Of a stretch of 64,000 nucleotides of DNA, positions 55,796 to 64,000 are shown piece by piece (within the stretch, counting starts at the first letter, position 1; each line of letters starts with the position of its first letter). The translations under genes and the position numbers were made by a program. The DNA lies in contig NZ_AJLJ01000061.1 of NCBI RefSeq assembly GCF_000317245.1, positions 62,001 through 126,000 on the forward strand, given 5' to 3'. Under the pieces are notes generated by a model. It saw only the letters and a program-made list of their open reading frames with translations. It did no database searches and was not told the origin of the DNA. This DNA comes from Fischerella muscicola SAG 1427-1 = PCC 73103 (GTDB lineage Bacteria; Cyanobacteriota; Cyanobacteriia; Cyanobacteriales; Nostocaceae).

Positions 55796-58315
55796 TTAAA
55801 CCAATTCCGCAACAGTGATAATTTTTTCATCTCTGTTGAGTTGGAATACACTTTCACCAGTGGAATCTTTAGGCAAATTTGTTACTGTGTCTACTTGTAG
55901 ACGCACCACCCTTTGATGATTAGTTACTAATGCCACCTCAGATCCTGGCTTGGCTAATAGCATACCTGCTAAGTAATCGGTCTTACTGGCAAATTTGAAA
56001 GTTTGAGTACCAATATCACCCCGATTAGCTAATCGCAAAGCACTAGTTGGCAGACGTTTAGCATATCCTAGTTGTGTTACCAGCAAAATATTTTCTTCAG
56101 TATTAAAGGTTACACCCCCAACCATAGTTTCTCGCTGACGCAGGCGCATAGCTTGTAGACCCATCGCGGTACGACCCATAATAGGTAGCTGTTCGTCGTT
56201 AACTTTAAACCGCAACAATCGTCCACCAGAACTAGCTAGAATGATTTGTTTTCCTGTAGTGGTGACTTGAGTTAACAATAATTCATCATCGTCTTTGAGC
56301 TTCAAAATAGTAATGCCACGACGCGTCAAACTAGTAAATTCTGTCAAAGATAGGCGTTTAATCCTTCCTTGCTTCGTCAATAAAATCATCTCACCATCTT
56401 CCGGCTTTTCCGGGAGCAAAAAGCGGCTGACAACAGCCTCAGAAGCTTCTTGAGCAGTATTCGTCAGCAAGGTGATTAATGGTGTCCCCCGTGGCGATCG
56501 CCCAGTGGTTGGAGGAATATCTCCTACTTTCACCGGATAAACTTTGCCATTGCTAGTTAGTACCAGCAAATCTTTGTCTGTATCAGTCAAGGCTGTTTGC
56601 ATGACAAAGTCATTATCAGCCATACCATTATCAACCTTAGACTTTTTCCCATTCGGCTGAATACGACGCACATATCCCCGTTGGGTCAATTCTAATACCA
56701 CTTCTTCGACAGGTTGTTCAGGTTTGAGATTTTGGATGCTCAATTTGGGATTTTCTTCCTCTGTCATCCTATCCTGACGTCCCCGCGTTCCTGTGTCTTT
56801 TTGGCGTAGTTCACTTACACTTATGATTTTGGTGCGACGTTCATCACCGTATTTGCGCTTCTGGGTACGTAAGTCTTTTTTTAGGCTTTTGAGTAATTCC
56901 CGACGGTCGCTCAGTAATTTTCGTAACGTCGTAATTTCCTCTTGTAACTGCTCGTATTCTTTCTGTAAATTCTGTTGTTCCAAGCTTGTTAGGCGTCTGA
57001 GTGGCATTGCCAAAATTGCATCTGCTTGTACCTCAGTCAAATCTAAGCGACTTTGCAAGCTGATTTTCGCGGTACTACCATCAGCAGCCTGTCGCAAAAT
57101 CTCAATTACCTCATCAAGGCGAGACAAGGCTTTTAACAATCCTTCTAACAAGTGCGAACGGTTTTCCGCCTTACTTAACTCGTAGGTGTAGCGGCGTGAA
57201 AGCGTCTGTTCGCGGAAAAGTAAAAACTCTTGTAACAATTGGCGTAAAGATAGCTGGCGTGGCTGTCCATCTGCCAAAGCCAATAAGATCGCTCCAAAAG
57301 TCGTTTGCAACGCGGTTTGGTGATAGAGTTGCTGGAGAAGCTCTTGGGGATTGGTATCGCGTTTGAGTTCTATGACTACACGCATCCCTTGGCGATCGCT
57401 CTCATCTCGGATATCAGAAATTCCTTGCAAACGGCCTTGATTGACTAGGTCTGCTACTTTTTCAATCCAACCTGCCTTGTTAACCTGAAAAGGTAATTCT
57501 GTCACCACAATTGCTGTTCGCCGTTTGTTTCCTCGCCCGCCAACAACTTCCTCAATCTGCACCACTCCCCGCAGCACAATACCACCTTTACCTGTGGTGT
57601 AAGCCTCCCGGATTCCCGCATCACCAACAATTTCCCCACCTGTGGGAAAATCAGGCCCAGGAATTAACTCAAATAACTTGTCATCCGATAAATCAGGGTT
57701 ATCAATTAAAGCAATTAACCCATCTACTACTTCCCCTAAATTGTGTGGTGGGATATTAGTTGCCATACCCACAGCAATCCCAGCACAACCATTAAGCAAC
57801 AAAAACGGTAACTGCGCTGGTAGCACGGTCGGCTCTTGCTGAGAATTATCGAAGTTACCAGCAAATTCCACCGTTTCTTCGCCAATTTCGGCTAGCATTC
57901 CCTCGTAGCTAATTGATGCGAGACGCGTTTCTGTGTAGCGCATTGCTGCTGCTGGGTCATTATCTACACTGCCGAAGTTACCATGTCCTGACAGTAAGGG
58001 ATAGCGGCTGGTAAATTCCTGTACCAACCTCACCAAAGCATCATAAACAGCTTGATCCCCGTGGGGGTGGTATTTACCTAAGACGTCCCCCACAACACGA
58101 GCGCATTTCCGATAAGGGCGATCAGGTGTGAGACCAAGTTCATGCATCGCGTATAAAATCCGTCGATGCACTGGTTTTAAACCATCACGCACATCTGGTA
58201 ATGCCCGCCCAACTATCACACTCATGGCATATTCAAGGTAAGACCGTTGCATTTCGGTATGCAAGGCCGTGGTGATGACCTGTCCCGTAGAGAGAAGGTT
58301 TAACTGTTTTGCCAT
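55796..58315 (-). CDS. gyrA: Type IIA topoisomerase subunit A (GyrA/ParC-like)
   Basis: The 839-residue DNA-cleaving subunit opens with [20 protein letters not shown] and [13 protein letters not shown], carries the catalytic tyrosine in [10 protein letters not shown] (Tyr127) and [18 protein letters not shown]. Its C-terminal beta-pinwheel has several blades ([40 protein letters not shown]). The canonical GyrA box (QRRGGKG type) expected in the first blade is absent; the region reads [15 protein letters not shown]. The linker at about residues 500-532 contains sequence resembling spacer repeats. It is most likely annotated gyrA, but a topoisomerase IV-like paralogue is an alternative. Confidence 0.85.
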   Translation of the reverse strand: MAKQLNLLSTGQVITTALHTEMQRSYLEYAMSVIVGRALPDVRDGLKPVHRRILYAMHELGLTPDRPYRKCARVVGDVLGKYHPHGDQAVYDALVRLVQEFTSRYPLLSGHGNFGSVDNDPAAAMRYTETRLASISYEGMLAEIGEETVEFAGNFDNSQQEPTVLPAQLPFLLLNGCAGIAVGMATNIPPHNLGEVVDGLIALIDNPDLSDDKLFELIPGPDFPTGGEIVGDAGIREAYTTGKGGIVLRGVVQIEEVVGGRGNKRRTAIVVTELPFQVNKAGWIEKVADLVNQGRLQGISDIRDESDRQGMRVVIELKRDTNPQELLQQLYHQTALQTTFGAILLALADGQPRQLSLRQLLQEFLLFREQTLSRRYTYELSKAENRSHLLEGLLKALSRLDEVIEILRQAADGSTAKISLQSRLDLTEVQADAILAMPLRRLTSLEQQNLQKEYEQLQEEITTLRKLLSDRRELLKSLKKDLRTQKRKYGDERRTKIISVSELRQKDTGTRGRQDRMTEEENPKLSIQNLKPEQPVEEVVLELTQRGYVRRIQPNGKKSKVDNGMADNDFVMQTALTDTDKDLLVLTSNGKVYPVKVGDIPPTTGRSPRGTPLITLLTNTAQEASEAVVSRFLLPEKPEDGEMILLTKQGRIKRLSLTEFTSLTRRGITILKLKDDDELLLTQVTTTGKQIILASSGGRLLRFKVNDEQLPIMGRTAMGLQAMRLRQRETMVGGVTFNTEENILLVTQLGYAKRLPTSALRLANRGDIGTQTFKFASKTDYLAGMLLAKPGSEVALVTNHQRVVRLQVDTVTNLPKDSTGESVFQLNRDEKIITVAELV
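56716..56800. repeat. Spacer-type words inside the topoisomerase A gene
   Basis: GAGATTTTGGATGCTCAATT and the neighbouring GTCCCCGCGTTCCTGTGTC resemble the ATCCAAAATC and GACACGGGG words of intergenic repeats. They encode the linker between the cleavage core and the C-terminal pinwheel (about residues 505-533), a place where extra sequence would be tolerated. Confidence 0.5.
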
Positions 58316-58791
58316 GAGTTTGTTCCTAAGTTTTCACTACACAAAATATGCCGTTACTGAACATTACAGCAACCACAGCATAGCGGATGTAATGCTCATC
58401 ATTACAAAATCTTGATAGTTATACGATCAAAAGCAGTAGTATTATCCTTGATGTCCGGGATACACATTGATTACTCAGAAGGAGACACATACAATTTTGG
58501 ATTTTGGATTTTAGATTTTAGATTTTGGATTGACTACTGATTTTCGAGTTTAGATTTTAGATTTTCTGGTCATGCCTTGCGTGCAAGTAGCGTGAGACTT
58601 AATCTAAAATCAACGTCCAGAATTCAAAATTACTTAACTCCTCGCATCAAAGAGGCTTGGAGATTTTAGATTAGTGAAAAGAAATTCACCGTAAATGTAG
58701 ATGAACTACTCAATCCAATTTAATCATCCAAAATCCAAAATCCAAAATCTAAAATTTCTGTTATCCCCTCACCTCTAAAAGTCAAATTCTC
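58316..58791. repeat. Spacer rich in ATCCAAAATC-type repeats
   Basis: About 475 bases between divergent genes. Positions 58494-58565 hold tandem TTTTGGATT/TTTTAGATT words; 58598-58632 and 58725-58758 hold the complementary AATCCAAAATCC words, so the strings can pair with one another. The promoter of the topoisomerase gene should lie in 58316-58490, where I see nothing else. Confidence 0.6.
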
Positions 58792-59193
58792 ATGAAAACT
58801 GTTTTGATTGTCGAAGACGACCTGATTAATGCGCGCGTTTTTTCCAAAATTTTGACCAAACGCGGTGGACTGGAAGTCAAACATACTGAAAATGTGGAAG
58901 AGGTAATGAAAATTGCCCAAGCGGGAGAGGCAGACATTATTTTAATGGATGTTTCTCTATCAAGAAGTGTTTACCAAGGTAAGTCCGTTGATGGGATCAA
59001 AATTACACAACTGCTAAAATCTGATCCGCAAACTGCTGCTTTACCGATTATTCTCGTGACAGCACACGCAATGGAGGGCGATCGCGAAAATTTTCTCAAG
59101 CAAAGCGGTGCTGATGGTTACATCTCTAAGCCTGTTGTTGATCATCAACTTTTTGTTGACCAGATCATCGCATTATTGCCTAAAGATAATTAG
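58792..59193 (+). CDS. Single-domain CheY-like response regulator
   Basis: The 133-residue receiver domain has no output domain. It has the acidic pocket VEDD (residues 8-10), the phospho-accepting Asp53 in IILMDVSLS, Thr90 in ILVTAHAM and Lys113 in YISKPVV. A short insertion after Asp53 (SRSVYQGKSVDG) enlarges the beta3-alpha3 loop. It probably relays a phosphate to or from a histidine kinase, or works by protein contact. No kinase gene is adjacent; the nearest is at 38.4-40.3 kb. ATG at 58792 begins MKTVLIVEDDL. Confidence 0.92.
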   Translation: MKTVLIVEDDLINARVFSKILTKRGGLEVKHTENVEEVMKIAQAGEADIILMDVSLSRSVYQGKSVDGIKITQLLKSDPQTAALPIILVTAHAMEGDRENFLKQSGADGYISKPVVDHQLFVDQIIALLPKDN

Positions 59194-59422
59194 TGATGAT
59201 ACACCCTTTGAATTAAGACGGTAGCCCAGTAGACTAAATGGGCAACCGTTTTTTTACTATTTAATATATATGTACTATTAGATAGCACTTTTGGGCAAGT
59301 GGTAGGGGACAAGGGACAAGAGAACAAGGGGAGACGGAGAATATTTTTGATTGATTCACCGCGTCTCCCACTCTCAACTCTCCCTTGTCTCTTCCCAATC
59401 CCCAATCCCCGATCCCCTTTCC

Positions 59423-60307
59423 CTACTGCATCGGCTGTGGTTTGGGAGTTGTATTTTCCCCTCTCTGCTGTAAGGCTGCTTGAATGCGAGGCAATTCTAA
59501 GAATTTTTTGGTATCGGCAAGCAAGCGATCGCCCCAGAGATTTTCTTTGAGAAAATCTATTTCACCATAACGGTCATCAACGCGGAGTGCTGTTTCACCC
59601 ATCGCTAGGCCTTTTTGCCGTTCACCTTTATTGTATAGTGCCACAGCTAGAGCCAATAAAGGTTCTGCGGCTTGCTTTTCAATTGTGACAGCAGATTGCC
59701 ATTGCTGGATAGCTCCTGCCACATCACCTTGTTCGTACTTAATTAAACCAATATTGTTAATTGCAGGCCAGAATTTTTTATCTTGGGAGACAGCTTGATT
59801 ATACTGGGCGATCGCATCTGGGTATCGACGCTGCATATAGTAGGCATTACCCAAATCAAATAACCCCTCTGGGTCATTGGGTTTTAACTTGAGACCCTGC
59901 TGGAAATAGTCAATAGCAACATCGTATTTTTTTTGTTGAAAGTTGGCTGAACCCAAAGCAAACAGAACATCACCATTTTTTGGATTCAGAGACTGGGCTT
60001 TTTTTAAAGCTGCGATCGCAGGATCTAATTCTTTGGTTTGTAAATATAAACCGCCTAAGAGAAACCAAACTTTATCACTTTTAGGAGCTAATTGAGATGC
60101 TAGCCGCGCTCTGGGCATAGCCATCTCGTATTGTTGAAACTGTGCTAGTTGTGCTGCTTCTTGTGCTAAACCCAACCCTTGCTGTTCCAATTTGGCTGTA
60201 TCGAGTTGTAATGTATGGGGTATTAATGCCTGTGCATGAGCAGCTTTAGGCATACTCCACAAACTACAGACAACAATCAGAGAAATTAAACCAATTCGTT
60301 TCGGCAC
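59423..60307 (-). CDS. Exported tetratricopeptide repeat protein
   Basis: The 294-residue protein has a signal peptide (MPKRIGLISLIVVCSLWSMP, cleavage probably after AHA near residue 25) and about five TPR units between residues 45 and 240. They include VWFLLGGLYLQTKELDPAIA, DVLFALGSANFQQKKYDVAI, GLFDLGNAYYMQRRYPDAIA and AINNIGLIKYEQGDVAGAIQ. TPRs form a scaffold for protein contacts, here probably in the periplasm or thylakoid lumen. There is no catalytic domain. Single gene with a repeat-rich spacer upstream. Confidence 0.88.
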   Translation of the reverse strand: MPKRIGLISLIVVCSLWSMPKAAHAQALIPHTLQLDTAKLEQQGLGLAQEAAQLAQFQQYEMAMPRARLASQLAPKSDKVWFLLGGLYLQTKELDPAIAALKKAQSLNPKNGDVLFALGSANFQQKKYDVAIDYFQQGLKLKPNDPEGLFDLGNAYYMQRRYPDAIAQYNQAVSQDKKFWPAINNIGLIKYEQGDVAGAIQQWQSAVTIEKQAAEPLLALAVALYNKGERQKGLAMGETALRVDDRYGEIDFLKENLWGDRLLADTKKFLELPRIQAALQQRGENTTPKPQPMQ

Positions 60308-60443
60308 ACTACCGCCTCTCTGCCACGATGAATGAATCTTTCAGATAGCTTAAACGATCTCCGCTCGTGTGTGTGCAAGAAAAGTTTACAAAAAAGGGAA
60401 CTGGGAACGGGGAACGGGGAATAGTGAATAGGCAAACAATGTC

Positions 60444-60527
60444 GAGTATTAAAGACTCGTCGTCGAGTATCAAAGACCCGTCGCCGAGTATCAAAGACCC
60501 GTCGCCGAGTATCAAAGACTCGTCAGC
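60444..60527. repeat. Tandem repeat: four 21-base units
   Basis: GAGTATTAAAGACTCGTCGTC and three near copies (GAGTATCAAAGACCCGTCGCC, the same again, and GAGTATCAAAGACTCGTCAGC) lie in tandem. GAGT and ACTC in the first and last units can form small hairpins. Because 21 is a multiple of three, open frames run through on both strands (60309-60599 minus, 60367-60636 plus), but their composition is repeat-driven and I do not accept them as genes. Confidence 0.8.
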
Positions 60528-60636
60528 GAAATACAAATACTTGTTCACAGAAAGACGGCTCTTAAGCCCATCCCATTCAAGGGAGACAAAACAATTCAAA
60601 AATCAAAAGTCAAAAGTCAAAATTAAGAACTTTTGA

Positions 60637-61006
60637 TTTGTTGCCCAATGCCCCATGCCCATTGCCCAATGCCTATCCATGACTTTGGTCACGTACTAGT
60701 TTGTGACCTTTGCACCATGTAATTGCTGAAAGGAATTTATACGATAAATTTATTATCCTTCTTGCAGAAGCCGGGCCAAGGGGAAACAATGAGGGAAGTG
60801 TAAGGGAAAATGGAAAAAACAGATAAATCTAAAATTTAAAACTTTTATCCCTTAACCCTTCACCTTTTTCTTTCTTGATTTACCCTTGAACCGTTTCCCA
60901 ATAGCTAGTAAATAAGAATAAGTACTTAGACAGAATTAATTACACACATTGTTTTTCTATTCTCTGTTCCCCGTTGCCTCTTCTTTTTACACAAAAAATT
61001 ATAGAA
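60637..61006. other. Spacer upstream of the HlyD-type adaptor
   Basis: About 370 bases with short heptamer-like words (TGCCCCATGCCCATTGCCCA near 60648-60667) and an AT-rich part near 60900 that is the likely promoter region of the adaptor gene. No gene or structured element is evident. Confidence 0.4.
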
Positions 61007-62539
61007 ATGGCTTCTAATACATCTAACACTGTAGATTCCTTACCTTCGCTGCCAAGTATCAAAAAAAAAGTCAAAATTACTTGGTTTCCGTGGCTAGCCA
61101 TCCTTTTACTAATAGGTGCTACTAGTTTCATTGTCTATCGCCAAGTAGTTGTTGTTCCTGCTCAGGAAGCTAGACGCAAAACTTTAACACTTCCTGTAGA
61201 AAGACAGACTTTACCGATAAAGGTTTCTGCAAATGGAACCGTAAAACCGGAACGGTTAATTAACATCAGTCCTAAAAACTCAGGCATACTGAAAAAACTT
61301 TTAGTTAAGGAAGGAGATACAGTCAAACAGGAGCAAATACTTGCTTACATGGATGACTCAAATCTCCAAGGACAACTCATCCAAGCCCAAGGACAACTGG
61401 CACAAGCCCAGGCAAATCTACAAAAGGCAGAAGCAGGAAATCGTCCCCAGGATATTGGCCAATCACAAGCTCAACTAGATGAAGCACTAGCAAATCTACG
61501 TAAAGCCCAAGCAGGTAATCGCACTCAAGATATTGCCCAAGCAGAGGCACGCTTAAAACAAGCTCAAGCTACTTTGAGTAAGGCAGATGATGACCTGCGC
61601 CGTAACCAAGAACTCTACAATGCTGGGGCTATTTCTCTACAAACTGTAAATCAAAAACGTGCAGATCGTGACAGCGCCCAAGCCCAAGTCAACGAAGCTC
61701 AACAGGCTTTGGCATTGCAAAAAGCGGGATCGCGTCCTGAAGACATTCAGCAATTACAAGCTGTGGTGAAGCAAAGACAAGAGGCTTTGGCACTCCTAAA
61801 AGCAGGATCACGCCAAGAAGATATTAACGCTGCGCGTGCTGAAGTCACTTCTGCTCGTGGTTCGCTGCAAAATATCCAAGCTCAAATTAATGACACGATT
61901 ATCAAATCACCTTTTGATGCTGTTGTCACAAAGAAGTATGCTGACCCTGGTGCTTTTGTGACTCCTACAACCTCAGCCAGTTCTGTTTCTTCAGCAGTGT
62001 CTTCTTCAATTTTGTCCTTGGCTTCTACCAACCAGGTTGTGGCGAATATAGCTGAGACTAATATTGCTCAAATTCGCCTTGGTCAAAAAGTCACAATTAC
62101 AGCAGATGCTTATCCAGGTAAAACCTTTGAGGGTCGAGTTAGTCAAATTGCAGCTCAAGCCACAGTAGAGCAAAATGTTACTAGTTTTGAAGTGAAAATA
62201 ACTATTACCTCAGACTCACAAAATTTATTACGGTCTGGAATGAATGTAGAAACAGAGTTTCAAGTTGGTCAATTACAAGACGCGATCGTTGTACCGACTG
62301 CTGCTGTGGTACGCCAACAAAATGCTACAGGTGTATTTGTGACTGGAGCGGATAAAAAACCTAAGTTTACTCCCATTCAAACTGGTGTGACTGTTAATAA
62401 CTTTACCGAAGTTAAATCTGGCTTGAAAGGTAATGAGAGGGTGTTGCTGAGTTTCCCACCGGGTTCACGACCCCAATCAACACCTAGAGGAATGTTTCCG
62501 GGGATGCCTGGTGGTGGTGGAAATCGTCGGTCGATGTAG
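61007..62539 (+). CDS. HlyD-family periplasmic adaptor subunit
   Basis: The 510-residue membrane fusion protein has a membrane anchor (WFPWLAILLLIGATSFIVYR, about 26-45). A lipoyl half-motif VSANGTVKPERLINISPKNS is followed by a long Ala/Gln/Asn-rich hairpin (about 120-305) with repeated AGNRPQDI and AGSRPEDI turns, then TIIKSPFDAVVTKKYADPGA and beta-barrel and membrane-proximal domains. The Gly/Pro/Arg tail is low complexity. ATG at 61007 (MASNTSNTVD) is preferred over a TTG at 60974. It is followed 128 bases later by a MacB-type permease, so together they form a tripartite efflux module of the MacAB type. Confidence 0.9.
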   Translation: MASNTSNTVDSLPSLPSIKKKVKITWFPWLAILLLIGATSFIVYRQVVVVPAQEARRKTLTLPVERQTLPIKVSANGTVKPERLINISPKNSGILKKLLVKEGDTVKQEQILAYMDDSNLQGQLIQAQGQLAQAQANLQKAEAGNRPQDIGQSQAQLDEALANLRKAQAGNRTQDIAQAEARLKQAQATLSKADDDLRRNQELYNAGAISLQTVNQKRADRDSAQAQVNEAQQALALQKAGSRPEDIQQLQAVVKQRQEALALLKAGSRQEDINAARAEVTSARGSLQNIQAQINDTIIKSPFDAVVTKKYADPGAFVTPTTSASSVSSAVSSSILSLASTNQVVANIAETNIAQIRLGQKVTITADAYPGKTFEGRVSQIAAQATVEQNVTSFEVKITITSDSQNLLRSGMNVETEFQVGQLQDAIVVPTAAVVRQQNATGVFVTGADKKPKFTPIQTGVTVNNFTEVKSGLKGNERVLLSFPPGSRPQSTPRGMFPGMPGGGGNRRSM

Positions 62540-62667
62540 AGAAGTGATTAAAAGGGATTGGGGATTGGGCATGGGGCATTGGTTCTTCTCCATCTCTCCC
62601 TTCTCCCTGCTCCCTGCTCCCTGTTCCCACGAATAAATTTAATTTTGTTTAACTATATATAACAAGC

Positions 62668-63939
62668 ATGTTTAAGGCTTTTAATAAGGGTAAAAGTGCT
62701 TATCAATTGCCAATGACAGAAATATTGTCAATGGCAGCAGAAGCTCTATGGAGTAACAAATTACGCACAGGATTAACCATGCTGGGCGTAATTATTGGCA
62801 TTTCTTCAGTAATTGCCATTACTTCTGTTGGTCAGGGTGTACAAAAGGCTACTGAGCAACAAATTCAGGCATTAGGTACAGATATTCTGCAAGTTTTTGC
62901 CGGTTCTGCTAGAAGCGGAAATGTCCGTCAAGGTCTAGGTTCTAGCAGTACTTTGACTTGGGAAGATGCAAAAGCGATCGCTCAACAAGCACCATCAGCT
63001 CAACTTGTTGCTGCTTATTTACAACGCAGCGCCCAGGTTGTCTACGCAGGACAAAACACGTCCACGACAATTTTTGGCACAGATTTAAATTATCCAGATG
63101 TCAGAAACACTCACCCGCAATCAGGAAGATTTTTTAACCAAGAGGAACTCGATACAGCCAAGCAAGTTGCTATTTTAGGCCCAACAGTTCAAAGAACACT
63201 ATTTGGCGAAGGTGCTAATCCCATCGGTGAAAGAATCCGTATTCAGGGAGAAGCTTATGAAGTAATTGGGGTGATGGAAGCTAAAGGTTCTCAAGGGCCA
63301 ATGGATCGGGATGATCAAATTTTTATTCCCCTGACCAGTATGTCAGCAAGACTTGTTGGCAACAACGCTTTAAATGGTGTTTCTGTAAATGGAATTTTAA
63401 TCAAAGCCAGTAATGAACAGCAACTAGAAGCAGCTCAATTTCAAGTCACTAATATTTTGCGTCTGCGTCACAACATTTTTCCACCGCAAGCAGATGATTT
63501 TAGGATTACCAACCAAGCTGACATCGCCAACACTTTTACTAACGTTGTGGGTTTATTTACTGTCATGGTGGTAGCGATCGCTGGTATTTCTCTATTAGTT
63601 GGGGGAATTGGAATTGCAAATATTATGCTCGTTTCCGTGGTTGAACGCACACGAGAAATTGGGATTCGCAAAGCACTAGGCGCAACCAATTCTGCTATCC
63701 TCAATCAATTTTTAACGGAAGCGATCGTCATATCTGCTTTAGGAGGAGGTGTCGGGATTGCAGGAGGTGTGATCATTGCTGCTGCTGCTGCTGCTATTTT
63801 CAAATTTCCTTTTGTTGTCTCTCCTTTATCAATCATCGCTGGCTTTGGACTCTCGTTTACAGTTGGGTTATTAGCCGGAGTCATACCAGCACGCAACGCC
63901 GCCAAGTTAGATCCAATTGCTGCTTTGAGGAGTGATTAG
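62668..63939 (+). CDS. MacB-type ABC transporter permease
   Basis: The 423-residue permease has the FtsX/MacB layout: an N-terminal helix after ALWSNKLRTGLTMLGVIIGI, a large periplasmic domain (about 60-290) with DLNYPDVRNTHPQSGRFFNQ, and three C-terminal helices including VGGIGIANIMLVSVVERTRE and GIRKALGATNSAIL, with the ending ARNAAKLDPIAALRSD. MacB-type permeases work by mechanotransmission with an adaptor (upstream here) and an ATPase. The ATPase is not fused; its gene may lie just beyond the window end. The substrate is unknown. Confidence 0.92.
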   Translation: MFKAFNKGKSAYQLPMTEILSMAAEALWSNKLRTGLTMLGVIIGISSVIAITSVGQGVQKATEQQIQALGTDILQVFAGSARSGNVRQGLGSSSTLTWEDAKAIAQQAPSAQLVAAYLQRSAQVVYAGQNTSTTIFGTDLNYPDVRNTHPQSGRFFNQEELDTAKQVAILGPTVQRTLFGEGANPIGERIRIQGEAYEVIGVMEAKGSQGPMDRDDQIFIPLTSMSARLVGNNALNGVSVNGILIKASNEQQLEAAQFQVTNILRLRHNIFPPQADDFRITNQADIANTFTNVVGLFTVMVVAIAGISLLVGGIGIANIMLVSVVERTREIGIRKALGATNSAILNQFLTEAIVISALGGGVGIAGGVIIAAAAAAIFKFPFVVSPLSIIAGFGLSFTVGLLAGVIPARNAAKLDPIAALRSD

Positions 63940-64000
63940 ACCTCCACAAATGAATTTAATTTTGCCTAACCACTAACAGACAACCATAAAAAAAATGATT

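Noticed and set aside
60309..60636. Overlapping frames of 96 (minus) and 89 (plus) codons upstream of the TPR gene
   Set aside because: Both are held open by a 21-base tandem repeat and consist of repeated SIKDPSP-like or LILGDGS-like peptides.

Overview
The window comes from the chromosome of a filamentous, probably heterocyst-forming cyanobacterium of the Nostocales. The evidence is the frequent HIP1 octamer GCGATCGC, heptameric short tandem repeats (ACAAAGG and ATTGGTC units), abundant intergenic strings built from ATCCAAAATC-type words, and cyanobacterial families such as HLIP, a DevBCA exporter, DUF3172, DUF2811 and Uma2. Base composition is moderately AT-rich, and genes are mostly single transcription units on both strands separated by repeat-rich spacers.

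Layout. 1-9.3 kb: DUF2811 protein, a spacer with DnaA-box-like motifs, hisIE, a ChaB-like protein, hemL, then an apparent muiA-hicB-CHAT protease unit, a Uma2 protein, a small acidic protein and mnmE. 9.3-16 kb: an AT-rich accessory segment with a nested repeat, a DegT-family sugar aminotransferase, the tail of a broken SDR gene, and a collinear trio of glycosyltransferase-like gene, cyclic-peptide-type ABC exporter and second glycosyltransferase-like gene. 16-26.3 kb: ThiF/E1-like protein, TrmH methyltransferase, tRNA-Leu(CAG), murA, M48 protease, ABC-2 permease, DUF3172 and AMIN-domain proteins, a glutathionyl-hydroquinone reductase-like protein and a small anchored protein. 26.5-40.3 kb: CPA2 antiporter with a universal-stress tail, a PhnD-like protein coupled to a small membrane protein, murT, a DUF790 (Bax1-like) nuclease, mtnP, a DUF1349 protein, a four-repeat peptidoglycan-binding protein and a GAF-GAF histidine kinase. 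40.9-50 kb: glcD, Uma2, a TetR regulator followed by a devB-DUF2834-devC-devA exporter locus, an SGNH hydrolase and miaA. 50-64 kb: gyrB, a 1.9 kb gene-free stretch leading to the principal sigma factor sigA, an HLIP gene, a type IIA topoisomerase A subunit, a CheY-like regulator, a TPR protein, and an HlyD adaptor followed by a MacB-type permease.

How the parts fit. Most genes are housekeeping: tetrapyrrole and histidine synthesis, murein (murA, murT), tRNA modification (mnmE, miaA, TrmH), DNA topology and core transcription. Two export loci stand out: the cyclic-peptide-type exporter flanked by glycosyltransferase-like genes (11.9-16 kb), with no peptide synthetase in view, and the TetR-associated DevBCA locus (43-48 kb).

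The most unusual feature is the repeat content. A hairpin element of about 100 bp with terminal inverted repeats occurs six times. One dispersed repeat is interrupted by a 111 bp hairpin-bearing insert. Spacer-type repeats appear to have entered the coding sequences of miaA, the topoisomerase A subunit and an AMIN-domain gene. No CRISPR array, complete insertion sequence, prophage or rRNA operon was found. All family assignments were made by reading the sequence; no database search was run.
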